Part shown: in pieces, positions 35,252 to 44,259 of the stretch
How positions within the stretch are numbered: position 1 is the first letter of the stretch
Layout: each line of letters opens with the position of its first letter
NCBI GenBank assembly: GCA_014859095.1
Contig: JACUUV010000001.1
Location: 62,001 to 126,000 of the forward strand
DNA: 64,000 nucleotides
Direction of reading: 5' to 3'
Origin: Clostridia bacterium
GTDB lineage: Bacteria > Bacillota > Clostridia > Peptostreptococcales > Acidaminobacteraceae
The notes under the pieces: model-generated
What the model saw: only the letters and a program-made list of their open reading frames with translations
The model's database searches: none
What the model was told of the DNA's origin: nothing
Made by a program: the position numbers and the translations under genes

Positions 35252-36028
35252 TCACGCTTTGGTTACCTTTAACAAAAATGTCTTTGGTATGCCTTGATCA
35301 AAAACTTCTGAGGACTGGTTCGGAAGTTCTTCAAGTTTTGTGATGACAAGACCGGATTCTGCCGCAGCGGTCACGATTTCACCTAAAGTCCATCTTCTTA
35401 AAAAGACTTTTTCAACTTCATTACCTTCGATAAATTTGCCATATGCCACATCATGTTCGATCAGTTCCTCGCTGAAATAGTCTCCATCCACTTTGTGTTT
35501 TCTCACTTTGGCTGTAGATCCCCTTGAAGAGATCAATTTGGTGCTGATTGGATGAAAGTCTTTTATGATTGCCGTCCCTCCACGAGTCATAAGGTCATAA
35601 ATCAATTTGAAGAATGGCATCAAATCTGAAAAGTAATGCAGAATTCCCATCTCGGCGAATACCAACTCAAACTGTTCCCGAAATTCGTCGACCTCTAGCC
35701 TCAAAACATCCGAGACAATGTATCTTATACTCACATCGCAAGCCTCCGCAAGTTCAAGCGCATATCTTTCGTTGCCCTCCGAATAGTCGACAACGGTGAC
35801 GTTTGCACCGAGCATCGCCAATGCGACTGCTTTGTTGCCGTTTGACCCCATCAGATTCATGATTTTTATATCCGAAAAATCCGTTGGGTTGTCTATAAGT
35901 CCTCTGATCAAATGCCCGGGGTCCTTCTTGATTTTTATTGCATATGTTTCCGGAGTTCCAAATCTGGAAACCCATGCATTATAACTTTCTTTGTTCCATG
36001 CGTCTTTGTTTTGGTTTGTTTTTTCCAT
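35252..36028 (-). CDS. Class I SAM-dependent methyltransferase
   Basis: The 258 residues carry a Rossmann-type methyltransferase core at about 45-160: motif I IKIMNLMGSNGNKAVALAMLGANVTVVDYS, then FELVFAEMGILHYFSDL and GGTAIIKDFHPI. The G-x-G of motif I is GSNGN, a known variant. The tail (about 170-255) may bind substrate. It is a ubiquitin/biotin-like small-molecule methyltransferase by pattern only; the substrate is unknown. RBS AGGTGAGGG precedes ATG 36028. Single gene, divergent from prfC. Confidence 0.88.
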   Translation of the reverse strand: MEKTNQNKDAWNKESYNAWVSRFGTPETYAIKIKKDPGHLIRGLIDNPTDFSDIKIMNLMGSNGNKAVALAMLGANVTVVDYSEGNERYALELAEACDVSIRYIVSDVLRLEVDEFREQFELVFAEMGILHYFSDLMPFFKLIYDLMTRGGTAIIKDFHPISTKLISSRGSTAKVRKHKVDGDYFSEELIEHDVAYGKFIEGNEVEKVFLRRWTLGEIVTAAAESGLVITKLEELPNQSSEVFDQGIPKTFLLKVTKA

Positions 36029-36092
36029 TTTGCCCTCACCTATAAATTATAATTATATATTATATCATTTATTTTAAGATTTTCCGGATTTA

Positions 36093-36121
36093 TTGACTTT
36101 AGTGTGAAATAAAGGTATAAT
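36093..36121 (+). promoter_or_regulatory. Promoter of prfC
   Basis: TTGACT (36093-36098), 17 bases, TATAAT (36116-36121), 64 bases before the start codon. Confidence 0.8.
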
Positions 36122-36184
36122 TTTAGGGTTGTCGTTGTATCTTTACAACTCATATGATCGGATTAATATAGAAGGATGAATCAA

Positions 36185-37789
36185 ATGTCAGAAATGAAAA
36201 AAATCATTGCAAGCGAAGTGCAGAAGCGAAGAACTTTTGCAATTATTTCTCACCCGGATGCAGGCAAGACCACGCTCACTGAGAAATTGCTGCTTTATGG
36301 AGGTGCCATTCGTGAAGCCGGCACAGTCAAATCCAGAAAATCACAAAAACATGCTGTATCAGACTGGATGGAAATCGAAAAACAAAGAGGTATTTCAGTG
36401 ACCTCCAGTGTGCTTCAATTTAATTATAGCGGCTATTGCATCAATATTTTGGATACACCTGGACACCAGGATTTCAGTGAGGACACCTATCGTACATTGA
36501 TGGCAGCCGACAGTGCGGTCATGGTCGTTGACAGTTCGAAAGGTGTTGAGGCTCAAACGAAAAAATTGTTCAAAGTGTGTAAAATGCGAGGCATTCCAAT
36601 TTTTACATTCATCAACAAGCTTGATCGAGAGGGTCAAGATCCATACGAACTTCTTGAAGATATTGAAAACAACCTTGGAATCCGTTCGTATCCAATGAAC
36701 TGGCCAATCGGTATGGGAAAACACTTCAAAGGTGTTTACGACCGGTCATTAGATCAAATCGAACTCTTCACCGAGGGCAACCATGGGCAATCCAAACTCA
36801 GCACAGTCACCGGAGATATCAATGACCCCAAATTCAAGTCACTTCTCAGTTCTGACCTGCATCAGAAGTTGATCAACGACCTTGAGCTTTTGGAGCACGC
36901 CGGTGATCCTTATGATTTGGAGAAAATCGTCGCCGGTGAACTTACCCCGGTGTTTTTCGGTAGTGCACTTACCAATTTCGGTGTCGAAACATTCTTGAAG
37001 TCCTTTATAGAGTTGACTCCGCCGCCTACCCCAAGATCAAGTGACCAAGGGTATATCGACCCTGTCACAGAAAATTTCACCGGATTCATATTCAAAATTC
37101 AAGCCAACATGAATCCGACACACAGGGACCGTATCGCTTTTTTAAGAATATGTTCAGGAAAATTTGAAAAGGGCATGCAAGTCAATCATGTTCAAGAGAA
37201 TAAAAAGGTTCGACTCGCTCAACCACAGCAGTTCATGGCACAAGATCGCGTTGTGGTGGAAACCGCATTCCCCGGGGACATCATCGGAATCCATGATCCT
37301 GGAATTTTTAAAATCGGTGATACGCTTTGTGAAGACAACTCAAAAATTGCCTATGACGGCATTCCAGTATTCGCACCTGAGCATTTTGCAAAAGTGTTCA
37401 CAAAGAACGCAATGAAACGCAAACAGTTTATAAAAGGAATTGCTCAATTGGCTGAAGAAGGTAGTATCCAAGTCTTCAGACGTCCAAATATCGGAGTTGA
37501 GGAACTGATCATCGGTGTTGTAGGCATTCTTCAGTTTGAGGTGCTCGAATACAGATTGAAGAACGAATATGGCGTTGATGTCATCATCGAAAATCAGCCT
37601 TATCGACATGTCAGATGGATCAAATCCGATCAGTTCGACCCTAAAAAGTTCTCCATAACAATGGATACTATGCTCGTTGAAGACCACGATGAAAATCCTG
37701 TTCTGATTTTCCAGAACGAGTGGTCCATCAAGCAAGTCGAAGATCGAAATAAAAATATCACTCTTCACGAAATCTCCATCAGAAAATAA
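36185..37789 (+). CDS. prfC: Peptide chain release factor 3
   Basis: RF3 is a translational GTPase that recycles RF1/RF2 from the ribosome. G motifs: G1 SHPDAGKTTLTE, G2 region KQRGISVTSSVLQF, G3 DTPGHQDFSEDTYR, G4 NKLDRE; then domain II and the C-terminal RF3 domain (QVFRRPNIGVEELIIGVVGILQFEVLEYRL). ATG 36185 is chosen because GAAGG stands nine bases upstream; an ATG at 36176 touches that RBS directly. 534 residues, full length. Monocistronic with its own promoter and terminator. Confidence 0.95.
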   Translation: MSEMKKIIASEVQKRRTFAIISHPDAGKTTLTEKLLLYGGAIREAGTVKSRKSQKHAVSDWMEIEKQRGISVTSSVLQFNYSGYCINILDTPGHQDFSEDTYRTLMAADSAVMVVDSSKGVEAQTKKLFKVCKMRGIPIFTFINKLDREGQDPYELLEDIENNLGIRSYPMNWPIGMGKHFKGVYDRSLDQIELFTEGNHGQSKLSTVTGDINDPKFKSLLSSDLHQKLINDLELLEHAGDPYDLEKIVAGELTPVFFGSALTNFGVETFLKSFIELTPPPTPRSSDQGYIDPVTENFTGFIFKIQANMNPTHRDRIAFLRICSGKFEKGMQVNHVQENKKVRLAQPQQFMAQDRVVVETAFPGDIIGIHDPGIFKIGDTLCEDNSKIAYDGIPVFAPEHFAKVFTKNAMKRKQFIKGIAQLAEEGSIQVFRRPNIGVEELIIGVVGILQFEVLEYRLKNEYGVDVIIENQPYRHVRWIKSDQFDPKKFSITMDTMLVEDHDENPVLIFQNEWSIKQVEDRNKNITLHEISIRK

Positions 37790-37790
37790 G

Positions 37791-37838
37791 AAAACGTATG
37801 ACCCATGCTTTAATGCACAGGTCATACGTTTATTTTTT
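37791..37838. terminator. Bidirectional terminator between prfC and ftsX
   Basis: AAACGTATGACC and GGTCATACGTTT form a 12-bp stem with a 16-base loop, then ATTTTTTT on the plus strand and an A-run on the other side. Confidence 0.88.
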
Positions 37839-38720
37839 TACACTGACCAACTTGAGTCCAAAAGCACTGGCTATCACACCCAGGGCTACCGCCAAAAGAG
37901 TCATGGATGCCCACAACATCAACGTCATCGATGTCACGTCGAGCACTGGTAAAAATTGAACAGTACCTCCGAAAGCATTACTCAGACTCCCTGAAAAGAC
38001 ATTGAATGAAAGTCCGGCTATAAAAGCTGAAAAACCCGCAATCAAAACGCCTTCGACTACAAAGGGAAAGTTGATGAACCACGATGGAGCTCCAAGCAAC
38101 CTCAGTGTCCTAATGTGCTCTCGATTGCTGTGAATGCCTTCTCTGATGATGTGAGATGTGATAATAAAAGTGGTTATAGTCACAGAGATTCCCACCACAA
38201 TGCCTATGATTTCAATAAAATCAATAATGTTCTCCAGTTGATTAAGAACATCCTGATTGTCCCTGACAAAACTCACATTTTTGACGCCATTCAGTTTAGA
38301 GACAACATTTAAACGATTTTCGAAATCAAAACTGAGTTCAAAATAAGGGTCAAACGGATTTTCTGTGAAGGATTCAAGAACTTTCGCATCACTGCCCAGT
38401 ATTTTCTCCATATCATTATAGGCTTCTTCAGCATCAACGAGCCTCATGGCATTGACTCCTTCGATTTTTCCTAGTGTGTCTCTGAGTTCATCGAGTGCGT
38501 ACGGATTCAATCCACTGACATAATAAACACTGATCTCGGCCTCATCCTTGATCAACTCCATCCACCTGGTGCTCATCCACCAACCTGAGACAGTCAACAT
38601 CAATATGAAGAATATCATGGTCAAACTCACCAAAGAAAGCATTGAAGAAACTTTGTTCAACATGAAAATGGTTTTGATTTCTCTTAAAAAATAACCACTG
38701 TTTTTTATGAATTTCGACAT
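37830..38720 (-). CDS. ftsX: Cell-division ABC transporter-like permease FtsX
   Basis: The 296 residues have four membrane segments (about 28-50, 178-202, 226-248, 268-292), with the large extracellular loop between the first two (about 52-172: EISVYYVSGLNPYALDELRDTLGKIEGV). FtsX signature: TFIITSHIIREGIHSNREHIRTLRLLGAPSWFI. It is the membrane half of FtsEX, which turns on cell-wall hydrolases at the septum through its external loop. It begins directly after the ftsE stop codon. Confidence 0.95.
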   Translation of the reverse strand: MSKFIKNSGYFLREIKTIFMLNKVSSMLSLVSLTMIFFILMLTVSGWWMSTRWMELIKDEAEISVYYVSGLNPYALDELRDTLGKIEGVNAMRLVDAEEAYNDMEKILGSDAKVLESFTENPFDPYFELSFDFENRLNVVSKLNGVKNVSFVRDNQDVLNQLENIIDFIEIIGIVVGISVTITTFIITSHIIREGIHSNREHIRTLRLLGAPSWFINFPFVVEGVLIAGFSAFIAGLSFNVFSGSLSNAFGGTVQFLPVLDVTSMTLMLWASMTLLAVALGVIASAFGLKLVSVKK

Positions 38721-39389
38721 TTAAATCCGCCTTTCGATCAACATTTCACCCGCATTCATTTTTATAAAGACTCCACTTTGCTTATCTTCAATCAAATGAG
38801 TGGCGTGTGTGGTTATAATCACTGTTGTGTCTGTATCAGTAAATGATGTCAACAGATCCAAAATATTAATGGCGTTTTCTTTGTCCAAATTTCCAGTTGG
38901 CTCATCCGCAATGATCAACACCGGTTTTCTCGCTACTGCTCTAGCAATGCTGACCCTTTGGCATTCGCCCCATGAGAGTCTATCCACCGTGTGTTTCAAT
39001 TTATGGCCGAGTCCGACTCTTTCGATGCTTTCCATGGCGTTGTTTTTTATGACATGAAGAGGCAAATCCAGAAACCTCATGCCGAGCATTACATTTTCCA
39101 GGACCGTTCTGCCCTCGAGCAATCTGAATTCTTGAAAAACCGGCCCCATCATCCTTCTGATTCTTTGAATTTTATCACTGTTATCGGGCTCTATGTTTTC
39201 CCCAAGCACTCTGAACATACCCTGAGTCGGAAACTCCATACCCGTGATCAACTTCAGCAGACTCGTCTTCCCCGAACCACTAGGGCCCGTTATGAACACA
39301 AGTTCCCCCTTTTCTATATGAAAATCAAATGTCTTCAGGGCTTCGGTGCCATCGGGATAAAACAATCCCACATTATTTGCTACAATCAT
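38721..39389 (-). CDS. ftsE: Cell-division ATP-binding protein FtsE
   Basis: The 222 residues are an ABC ATPase with Walker A GPSGSGKTSLLK, signature LSWGECQRVSIARA (LSxGE form with W), Walker B PVLIIADEPTGNLD and the switch His in TTHAT. N-terminal LFYPDGTEALKTFDF is FtsE-like. RBS GAGGTGA precedes ATG 39389. The middle gene of the coiled-coil protein / ftsE / ftsX operon. Confidence 0.95.
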   Translation of the reverse strand: MIVANNVGLFYPDGTEALKTFDFHIEKGELVFITGPSGSGKTSLLKLITGMEFPTQGMFRVLGENIEPDNSDKIQRIRRMMGPVFQEFRLLEGRTVLENVMLGMRFLDLPLHVIKNNAMESIERVGLGHKLKHTVDRLSWGECQRVSIARAVARKPVLIIADEPTGNLDKENAINILDLLTSFTDTDTTVIITTHATHLIEDKQSGVFIKMNAGEMLIERRI

Positions 39390-39397
39390 AATTCACC

Positions 39398-40507
39398 TCA
39401 AAATAGTTTTATATTGATCAACAATTCCAGTATTTTGTCTTTCATAGTGATGTTCCTGATGGTATTCTTACCTAGAATCGACTGAAGCCTAAAGCTCAGT
39501 TCGCCTTCGCTGAACAAATCTTTAATGGCGCTTCCACTGAGTGGCAGACCGTAGAATGATCCTGATAACACCAAAAATTCCACTGTTTGAGGATCAATCA
39601 GCTCAAATTGGCCTTGAAGCTCCAGCTTGTAACTGGGGAATTCAAGATCGACCCTGTTTTCTTTAAAAATGAATTTCAGTTCAGGCAAATCTTTTCGGGA
39701 GGAAAGTATTGTGTTGAATTTATCCTGGTGGATAGTTCCAATCGCCGAGAGCAGAGAGAGTCTCACCTCAATAGTGTCTTCTGGCAAATCACCTTTTTCA
39801 ATAATTGTATTGAATGCCTTAACCGTTTCAGAAAACATCGGTTTCAAACTTTTCCAAACGTCTTCGATTGAGTTCAGATACTCCTGATAATATGCTTTAT
39901 CCGCTTCCAGACTATCCAAATACGCCTCGAGGGCATCAGCGGCTTTTTCTTTTGATGACAAAGTCTCTTCAAGTGTTTTCTGTGCGTTTTCCATTTCACC
40001 GATCAGAGCTTCCAGCTCCATTTTTTCTCTTTCCAGTATGTTCTTGCTCACATCGATTTCGTCCATCAATCTGACTGTGTTTTTAGATAGGTCACGGATC
40101 AGATTCAGACGATTGAGGAAGTCGCTGATGTTTTCTGACCCCAAAATCATTTGCAGATAAGAACCTACACCCGATTTCTGTTGGTGTTTAAGGATTTTTA
40201 TCAGACTTTCTTGGATGATTTTGAAATTTTTATTCTCAATCTCAATCATGTCAGACTTATGGAGACTGTCCAGATTCAATTGTTCGATATCCAACTGAAG
40301 TTTGGCCATTTCAGTGTTCAACAATTCGATTTCAGATGATATAATGAAAAGCGCTTCAACCGTTTCCTTCTCTGTCTCACTTATGGCTTCCAATTTTTCT
40401 TTTGCCTCATCCATAGGCTGATTGTCGGTTTCGGATGTGTATCCAAAGCCACCCAAAATCACAACTGATATCATAACAACCAAAAATATTTTAACGCTTT
40501 TCGTCAT
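39398..40507 (-). CDS. Exported coiled-coil protein, probable FtsX partner without a hydrolase domain
   Basis: ATG 40507 is chosen because AGGAGG lies six bases upstream; it gives a signal-peptide start (MTKSVKIFLVVMISVVILGG). Residues of about 30-230 are two long coiled-coil stretches (TEKETVEALFIISSEIELLNTEMAKLQLDIEQL; NILEREKMELEALIGEMENAQKTLEETLSSKEKAAD), with a GSYLQMILGSENISDFLNRLNLIRDL segment like that of PcsB/CwlO-type proteins. The C-terminal part of about 130 residues has no NlpC/P60, CHAP, M23 or LytM motif. Position before ftsE suggests it is the external partner of FtsX. The role is inference. Confidence 0.82.
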   Translation of the reverse strand: MTKSVKIFLVVMISVVILGGFGYTSETDNQPMDEAKEKLEAISETEKETVEALFIISSEIELLNTEMAKLQLDIEQLNLDSLHKSDMIEIENKNFKIIQESLIKILKHQQKSGVGSYLQMILGSENISDFLNRLNLIRDLSKNTVRLMDEIDVSKNILEREKMELEALIGEMENAQKTLEETLSSKEKAADALEAYLDSLEADKAYYQEYLNSIEDVWKSLKPMFSETVKAFNTIIEKGDLPEDTIEVRLSLLSAIGTIHQDKFNTILSSRKDLPELKFIFKENRVDLEFPSYKLELQGQFELIDPQTVEFLVLSGSFYGLPLSGSAIKDLFSEGELSFRLQSILGKNTIRNITMKDKILELLINIKLF

Positions 40508-40642
40508 GCCTACCTCCTGCATTTCAGTCTGAAGATACCGATTATTAATTTTATCAGATTTTTTCATATGAAACCATAAAATCTCAAAAACAATTGTGTT
40601 ATAATACTAGAACATGCTAAAAACTTTCAAGTGAGGTGTTCG

Positions 40643-41611
40643 ATGTGCCCTAGAACGGTATCCACTGTAATCTACACCATGACATCATTATTTCTGATAA
40701 CAGTCATGTTCGCATCACATATATATTTTTCCCATATTATCGTTGTTTTTATTCTTTTGCTTCTTACACTAACAACCTTGATTCAAACCTCACTGTTTAT
40801 CCACTTGGACTTGAAATCGGATTGTGTCAAGATGACCGATCGGATCTTTGAAGACTTTTACATGCTCGTCGCAGGCGCACTTTTGACATTCATTTTGGTC
40901 AAAGTCGGGCTTTCAGCCGTTCTTGCCTCTGCACTGGTAGGCGTTGCAGGCAGCTTGTTCATGAAAAAATCCGCTTTGGCCATCTTTACCGGTTCTTTTG
41001 TCGGTATGACCTCAATTCACATATTTACAGATTTGGATTTGCTCATCGCTGCAATCATCGCTGGACTTTTGTTTTCATTCGGCAAAGAAGCTTTTCCCGG
41101 CATTGGAGGGAAACTTGGAACAACAGCGTTCTTCGGTGCTTTACCAGTCCTCATGGTCCGTTACCCGTCCACTTTTGACTTCATCAACAATGGTATAGAT
41201 GTCACACATTTGGATTATTCGACTGGATTTGTCGTCTTATTGATAACACTGAGTGCGGTCGGAGCTTATCTGACCTATTACCTCTCCGATCGATGGCTTA
41301 AAAATATCGTTTTGAGTTCAAGTTTGGTAGCCATTTTCGCTGAGTTGACGCTACATTTCCTCATGGTCCAAAATGCGGGTCTGTTGTCAGGTGCAATATA
41401 TTGCGCAACTTTCGCTGGTATGAGCACAAAAAAAAGACTACATCCAGAGTCGGTATTCTTGTTGGCTGGGGCTCTCAGTGGTTTTATCTTCTTTAACTCC
41501 AGCCCTATATTCGTTGGCATAGGTGGAAAAATGGGTACATCGGGATTTATTGCATCCATGGCGGCGAAAATGATTACGGATTATAGCAATAAACTGAAAA
41601 ATATCATATAA
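40643..41611 (+). CDS. Multi-pass membrane protein with an internal duplication
   Basis: ATG 40643 follows GAGGTG by four bases. About nine or ten membrane segments are seen in 322 residues. Two copies of a module end in matching motifs: FPGIGGKLGTTAFFGA near the middle and FVGIGGKMGTSGFIAS near the C-terminus, each preceded by a small-residue-rich helix pair with a KKSA/KKRL turn. The pattern looks like an inverted or tandem repeat of a transporter or channel fold. I do not recognise the family. TATAAT at 40600-40605 is a likely -10. It is divergent from the ftsEX operon and followed by the GerMN gene. Confidence 0.8.
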   Translation: MCPRTVSTVIYTMTSLFLITVMFASHIYFSHIIVVFILLLLTLTTLIQTSLFIHLDLKSDCVKMTDRIFEDFYMLVAGALLTFILVKVGLSAVLASALVGVAGSLFMKKSALAIFTGSFVGMTSIHIFTDLDLLIAAIIAGLLFSFGKEAFPGIGGKLGTTAFFGALPVLMVRYPSTFDFINNGIDVTHLDYSTGFVVLLITLSAVGAYLTYYLSDRWLKNIVLSSSLVAIFAELTLHFLMVQNAGLLSGAIYCATFAGMSTKKRLHPESVFLLAGALSGFIFFNSSPIFVGIGGKMGTSGFIASMAAKMITDYSNKLKNII

Positions 41612-41645
41612 TATAGATGATTCATTTAGAATAGGAGGCGTTAAA

Positions 41646-42983
41646 ATGCTCAAATTTGCAACAAATATCATGTTTATACTCATAATTTTCGTTCTTGCAA
41701 CATCATTGCCTTTGAGTACTGATATTTTAACACTCAATTTGTCACAACCCATAATCGAAAATCCAGATGAGACCTCAGTGGAAGTCATTTCGAACATAAT
41801 CATCGAACCCATCAGTGACTATTTGATCACTGACGGAAAATTTTCATTTTCACTAACAAATTCAACTGACCAGTTTCCAGAAAATATACTGAGTCATTAC
41901 ACTTTGAATCTGATCGGTAGTAAAAGCCAAGGTTCCAGTCATCCATTGGATCGGCTCACCCAAATGCAACCTCAAACTGTCACTTCTGTTCGTGAATATA
42001 CTGTGGACCTCGGTTCAATCCTCGATTTACTGCCTGAAGACTATTTTCAGGTTAAAATTGTTTCCGACATGGAATACGCTCCGACACAAAATAGTGAAGA
42101 CCTGGAGTTCTTGACCTCCACTTACGATTTCGGATTCAATTATAATGGAGCTTCGCATTCTGTACCTGCCAGACTCATGGGCATGACGCTATACTTCCCG
42201 ACTCCTGATTATGATATGTTGGTGCCCGTCACAAGATTCGTGCCCACACCTGACAACAGATGGAGAAGTTTGTACACGCAGTTGGCAAACGGACCCAAAC
42301 CTGGTCTGGGGTTAATTGAAGGCACACAGATTATCCCGCATTCTCCGAACATAAGAATCTCAAACGGCATAGCGAATGTATATCTTTACAGTCAAAGTCT
42401 TACTGGTTTTGAAGACAAATTTTCCATCATCACGGAAGCAATTGCGAAATCAATGTTGTCCATGGGCTTCATCACTGATGTCAACTTTCTTGTCAATGAC
42501 AACAACACCGGCACTTTCGGCGATGTAGATTTGGCTAAATCCTATACCTATGACAATACCTTGACCGGATATGTCGGTTATAACTCGGATTCAGAATTTG
42601 CATTTTTAATGCCTCTCACTATTGATATTGGACCAGAAATTCCAATGGACGATCAGATTGAAAAGCTTTGGAACGTACTAAAGTTCTCCGATACCAAAAT
42701 CACTTATGGTGAGGATTGGATCCAACTTGTTCCACCCTATATTGAAATTATTGATTATAGTATTGAAGGCGAGTTGCTCACTTTGAATTTCAACGATGCT
42801 CTCGAGACATTCACCAGTACCGAGTCCGTTGAATACAAATTGCTGATTGACAGTCTTGTATATTCTTTCACTTCCATACCTGAAGTCAATCGCATTAAAA
42901 TAACCGTGGAAGGCGATATCCCATCCAATGCTGAGTTATCAACCGATCTGGCACCTGCTCCATATATCAACCTGGAACCTTAA
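41646..42983 (+). CDS. Exported protein with GerMN-type domains
   Basis: The 445 residues have an N-terminal membrane or signal segment (4-22) and then beta-rich extracellular parts. Residues of about 180-290 fit a GerMN domain: LYFPTPDYDMLVPVTRFV, LYTQLANGPKPGLGLIEGTQI, ISNGIANVYLYSQSLTGF and AIAKSMLSMGFI. A second copy is at about 315-440 (IEGELLTLNFNDALETF, LLIDSLVYSFTSIPEVNRIKITVEG). GerMN occurs in spore germination protein GerM and in LpqB-type lipoproteins. RBS AGGAGGCG precedes ATG 41646. It lies 34 bases after the membrane protein gene, so the two are probably co-transcribed. Confidence 0.85.
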   Translation: MLKFATNIMFILIIFVLATSLPLSTDILTLNLSQPIIENPDETSVEVISNIIIEPISDYLITDGKFSFSLTNSTDQFPENILSHYTLNLIGSKSQGSSHPLDRLTQMQPQTVTSVREYTVDLGSILDLLPEDYFQVKIVSDMEYAPTQNSEDLEFLTSTYDFGFNYNGASHSVPARLMGMTLYFPTPDYDMLVPVTRFVPTPDNRWRSLYTQLANGPKPGLGLIEGTQIIPHSPNIRISNGIANVYLYSQSLTGFEDKFSIITEAIAKSMLSMGFITDVNFLVNDNNTGTFGDVDLAKSYTYDNTLTGYVGYNSDSEFAFLMPLTIDIGPEIPMDDQIEKLWNVLKFSDTKITYGEDWIQLVPPYIEIIDYSIEGELLTLNFNDALETFTSTESVEYKLLIDSLVYSFTSIPEVNRIKITVEGDIPSNAELSTDLAPAPYINLEP

Positions 42984-42987
42984 ACAA

Positions 42988-43014
42988 TAAAAACGCCTAT
43001 TGATGGCGTTTTTT
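42988..43014. terminator. Bidirectional terminator
   Basis: AAAACGCC/GGCGTTTT stem with a seven-base loop and a T-run, between the GerMN gene and the convergent Crp/Fnr gene. Confidence 0.85.
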
Positions 43015-43020
43015 CTGTGC

Positions 43021-43722
43021 CTATAGTAGGTTATAAATATGCCCCGCGAGCTTATTTAAAGCTTTAGGGTCGGACACCTTGATCGTTCTGTATGTCTTGA
43101 CGATTATCCCTTCATCTTCAAGTTGTTGAAAAGCACGATGCAGTTGTCGGTATGTCGTGCCTATGAATTCCGAGATTTCTTGAAAAGAATCCAAGAGTTC
43201 AAGACAGTTCCCCTCGCCCAAATGTGCTTTGAGATAACTGGACAATCTATTTTTCACAGGATTCAACAGGTTGTAGGAATGATGTTGGTCCGCTATGATC
43301 AGTTTGTTGGATAGTGATTGAATCACATACCTTAAAAATGGCGGGTGATCCTTCGCATATAATCGCATCGAATCAAATGGGATTCTTATGAGTTCTGAAT
43401 CCTTGACCGCTACCACCGAGCACGTGGTCAACACATCATTCATGAATTCCACTTCACCGAGTGAATCGAACCCAGAATAAAATTGTATCAAAAGTGATCT
43501 TCCGTTCTCATGTACCTGAAAAATTTTAAGTTTGCCACTAATGAAGAAATAAAAGTAATTCATTACCTCATTGGCTGTCAATATGGATTCGCCTTGCTCG
43601 TATAAACACAGTTCAGCGACCTCAATCAATGCATCTGGCAATATTTCATCAAGATTATATTTCGTTACATGATCGAGTAGCAATTGTCTATTTTCGATTA
43701 GTTGCATATCACACCTCTTCAA
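43021..43722 (-). CDS. Crp/Fnr family transcription regulator (YeiL-like)
   Basis: The 233 residues have a cyclic-nucleotide-binding-type domain (about 15-135; YFFISGKLKIFQVHENGRSLLIQFYSGFDSLGEVEFM) and a C-terminal winged helix (about 180-225; QEISEFIGTTYRQLHRAFQQLEDEGII). No N-terminal Cys cluster. It is divergent from the two-gene YdcZ-type transporter, with a 14-bp palindrome between them, so it probably controls that operon. Confidence 0.9.
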   Translation of the reverse strand: MKRCDMQLIENRQLLLDHVTKYNLDEILPDALIEVAELCLYEQGESILTANEVMNYFYFFISGKLKIFQVHENGRSLLIQFYSGFDSLGEVEFMNDVLTTCSVVAVKDSELIRIPFDSMRLYAKDHPPFLRYVIQSLSNKLIIADQHHSYNLLNPVKNRLSSYLKAHLGEGNCLELLDSFQEISEFIGTTYRQLHRAFQQLEDEGIIVKTYRTIKVSDPKALNKLAGHIYNLL

Positions 43723-43762
43723 TTATGATTTTAACATAAAACTGTAAAAAAACCATAATAAC

Positions 43763-43776
43763 ATGACATATGTCAT
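43763..43776. promoter_or_regulatory. Perfect 14-bp palindrome, candidate Crp/Fnr operator
   Basis: ATGACATATGTCAT reads the same on both strands. Its centre (43769.5) is 41.5 bases before the expected transcript start near 43811, given the -10 box TATAAT at 43799-43804. The -35 box (TATTTT) is poor. This is the geometry of a class II Crp/Fnr activator site. Confidence 0.7.
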
Positions 43777-43798
43777 ATTTTTATTAGAGAGCGTTCTT

Positions 43799-43804
43799 TA
43801 TAAT
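43799..43804 (+). promoter_or_regulatory. -10 box of the YdcZ-type transporter operon
   Basis: TATAAT, 28 bases before ATG 43833, with a weak -35 overlapping the edge of the palindrome. Confidence 0.65.
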
Positions 43805-43832
43805 AATCCTATAGATTGCATAGGAGAAAAAA

Positions 43833-44249
43833 ATGTCAAAATGGTTAGCATATTTTACAGGTCTGATCTTGTCCTTGATGATTTATTTCAATGGACAACT
43901 GAGCTTGGTCACAACAACATATATCAGTAATGTCGTCTATCACGGCATTGGAGTTTTGTTTTTTGGAATCACATTGTTCGTATTTGGCAGGAACAAGAGT
44001 TCAACCCCGTTCAAATGGCACTACATATTGCCTGGAGTCATGGGTTCATTAACAATCATCATCAACAATTTTGTCATGGCTGAAATTGGAGTCACTCTCA
44101 TGATTGCACTCACAATGCTTGGTCAGGTCGTGACCTCTCTGACCATTGACCGTTTTGGTCTATTGGGAAAATCCGTCTCGAAAATACATTACAAACAATG
44201 GATAGGAGTTGGAGTTATGTCCATGGGCCTTTGGATCATGTTATTTTAA
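43833..44249 (+). CDS. DMT/YdcZ (DUF606)-type transporter subunit, first of a pair
   Basis: The 138 residues form four or five membrane helices, the size of a half-transporter of the YdcZ type, with ILPGVMGSLTIIINNFVMAEIGVTLMIALTMLGQVVTSLTIDRFGLLGK typical of that family. RBS AGGAGAA precedes ATG 43833. Paired small DUF606 proteins are thought to work as heterodimers. The substrate is unknown. Divergent Crp/Fnr regulator next door. Confidence 0.88.
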   Translation: MSKWLAYFTGLILSLMIYFNGQLSLVTTTYISNVVYHGIGVLFFGITLFVFGRNKSSTPFKWHYILPGVMGSLTIIINNFVMAEIGVTLMIALTMLGQVVTSLTIDRFGLLGKSVSKIHYKQWIGVGVMSMGLWIMLF

Positions 44250-44259
44250 GGAGACAACT

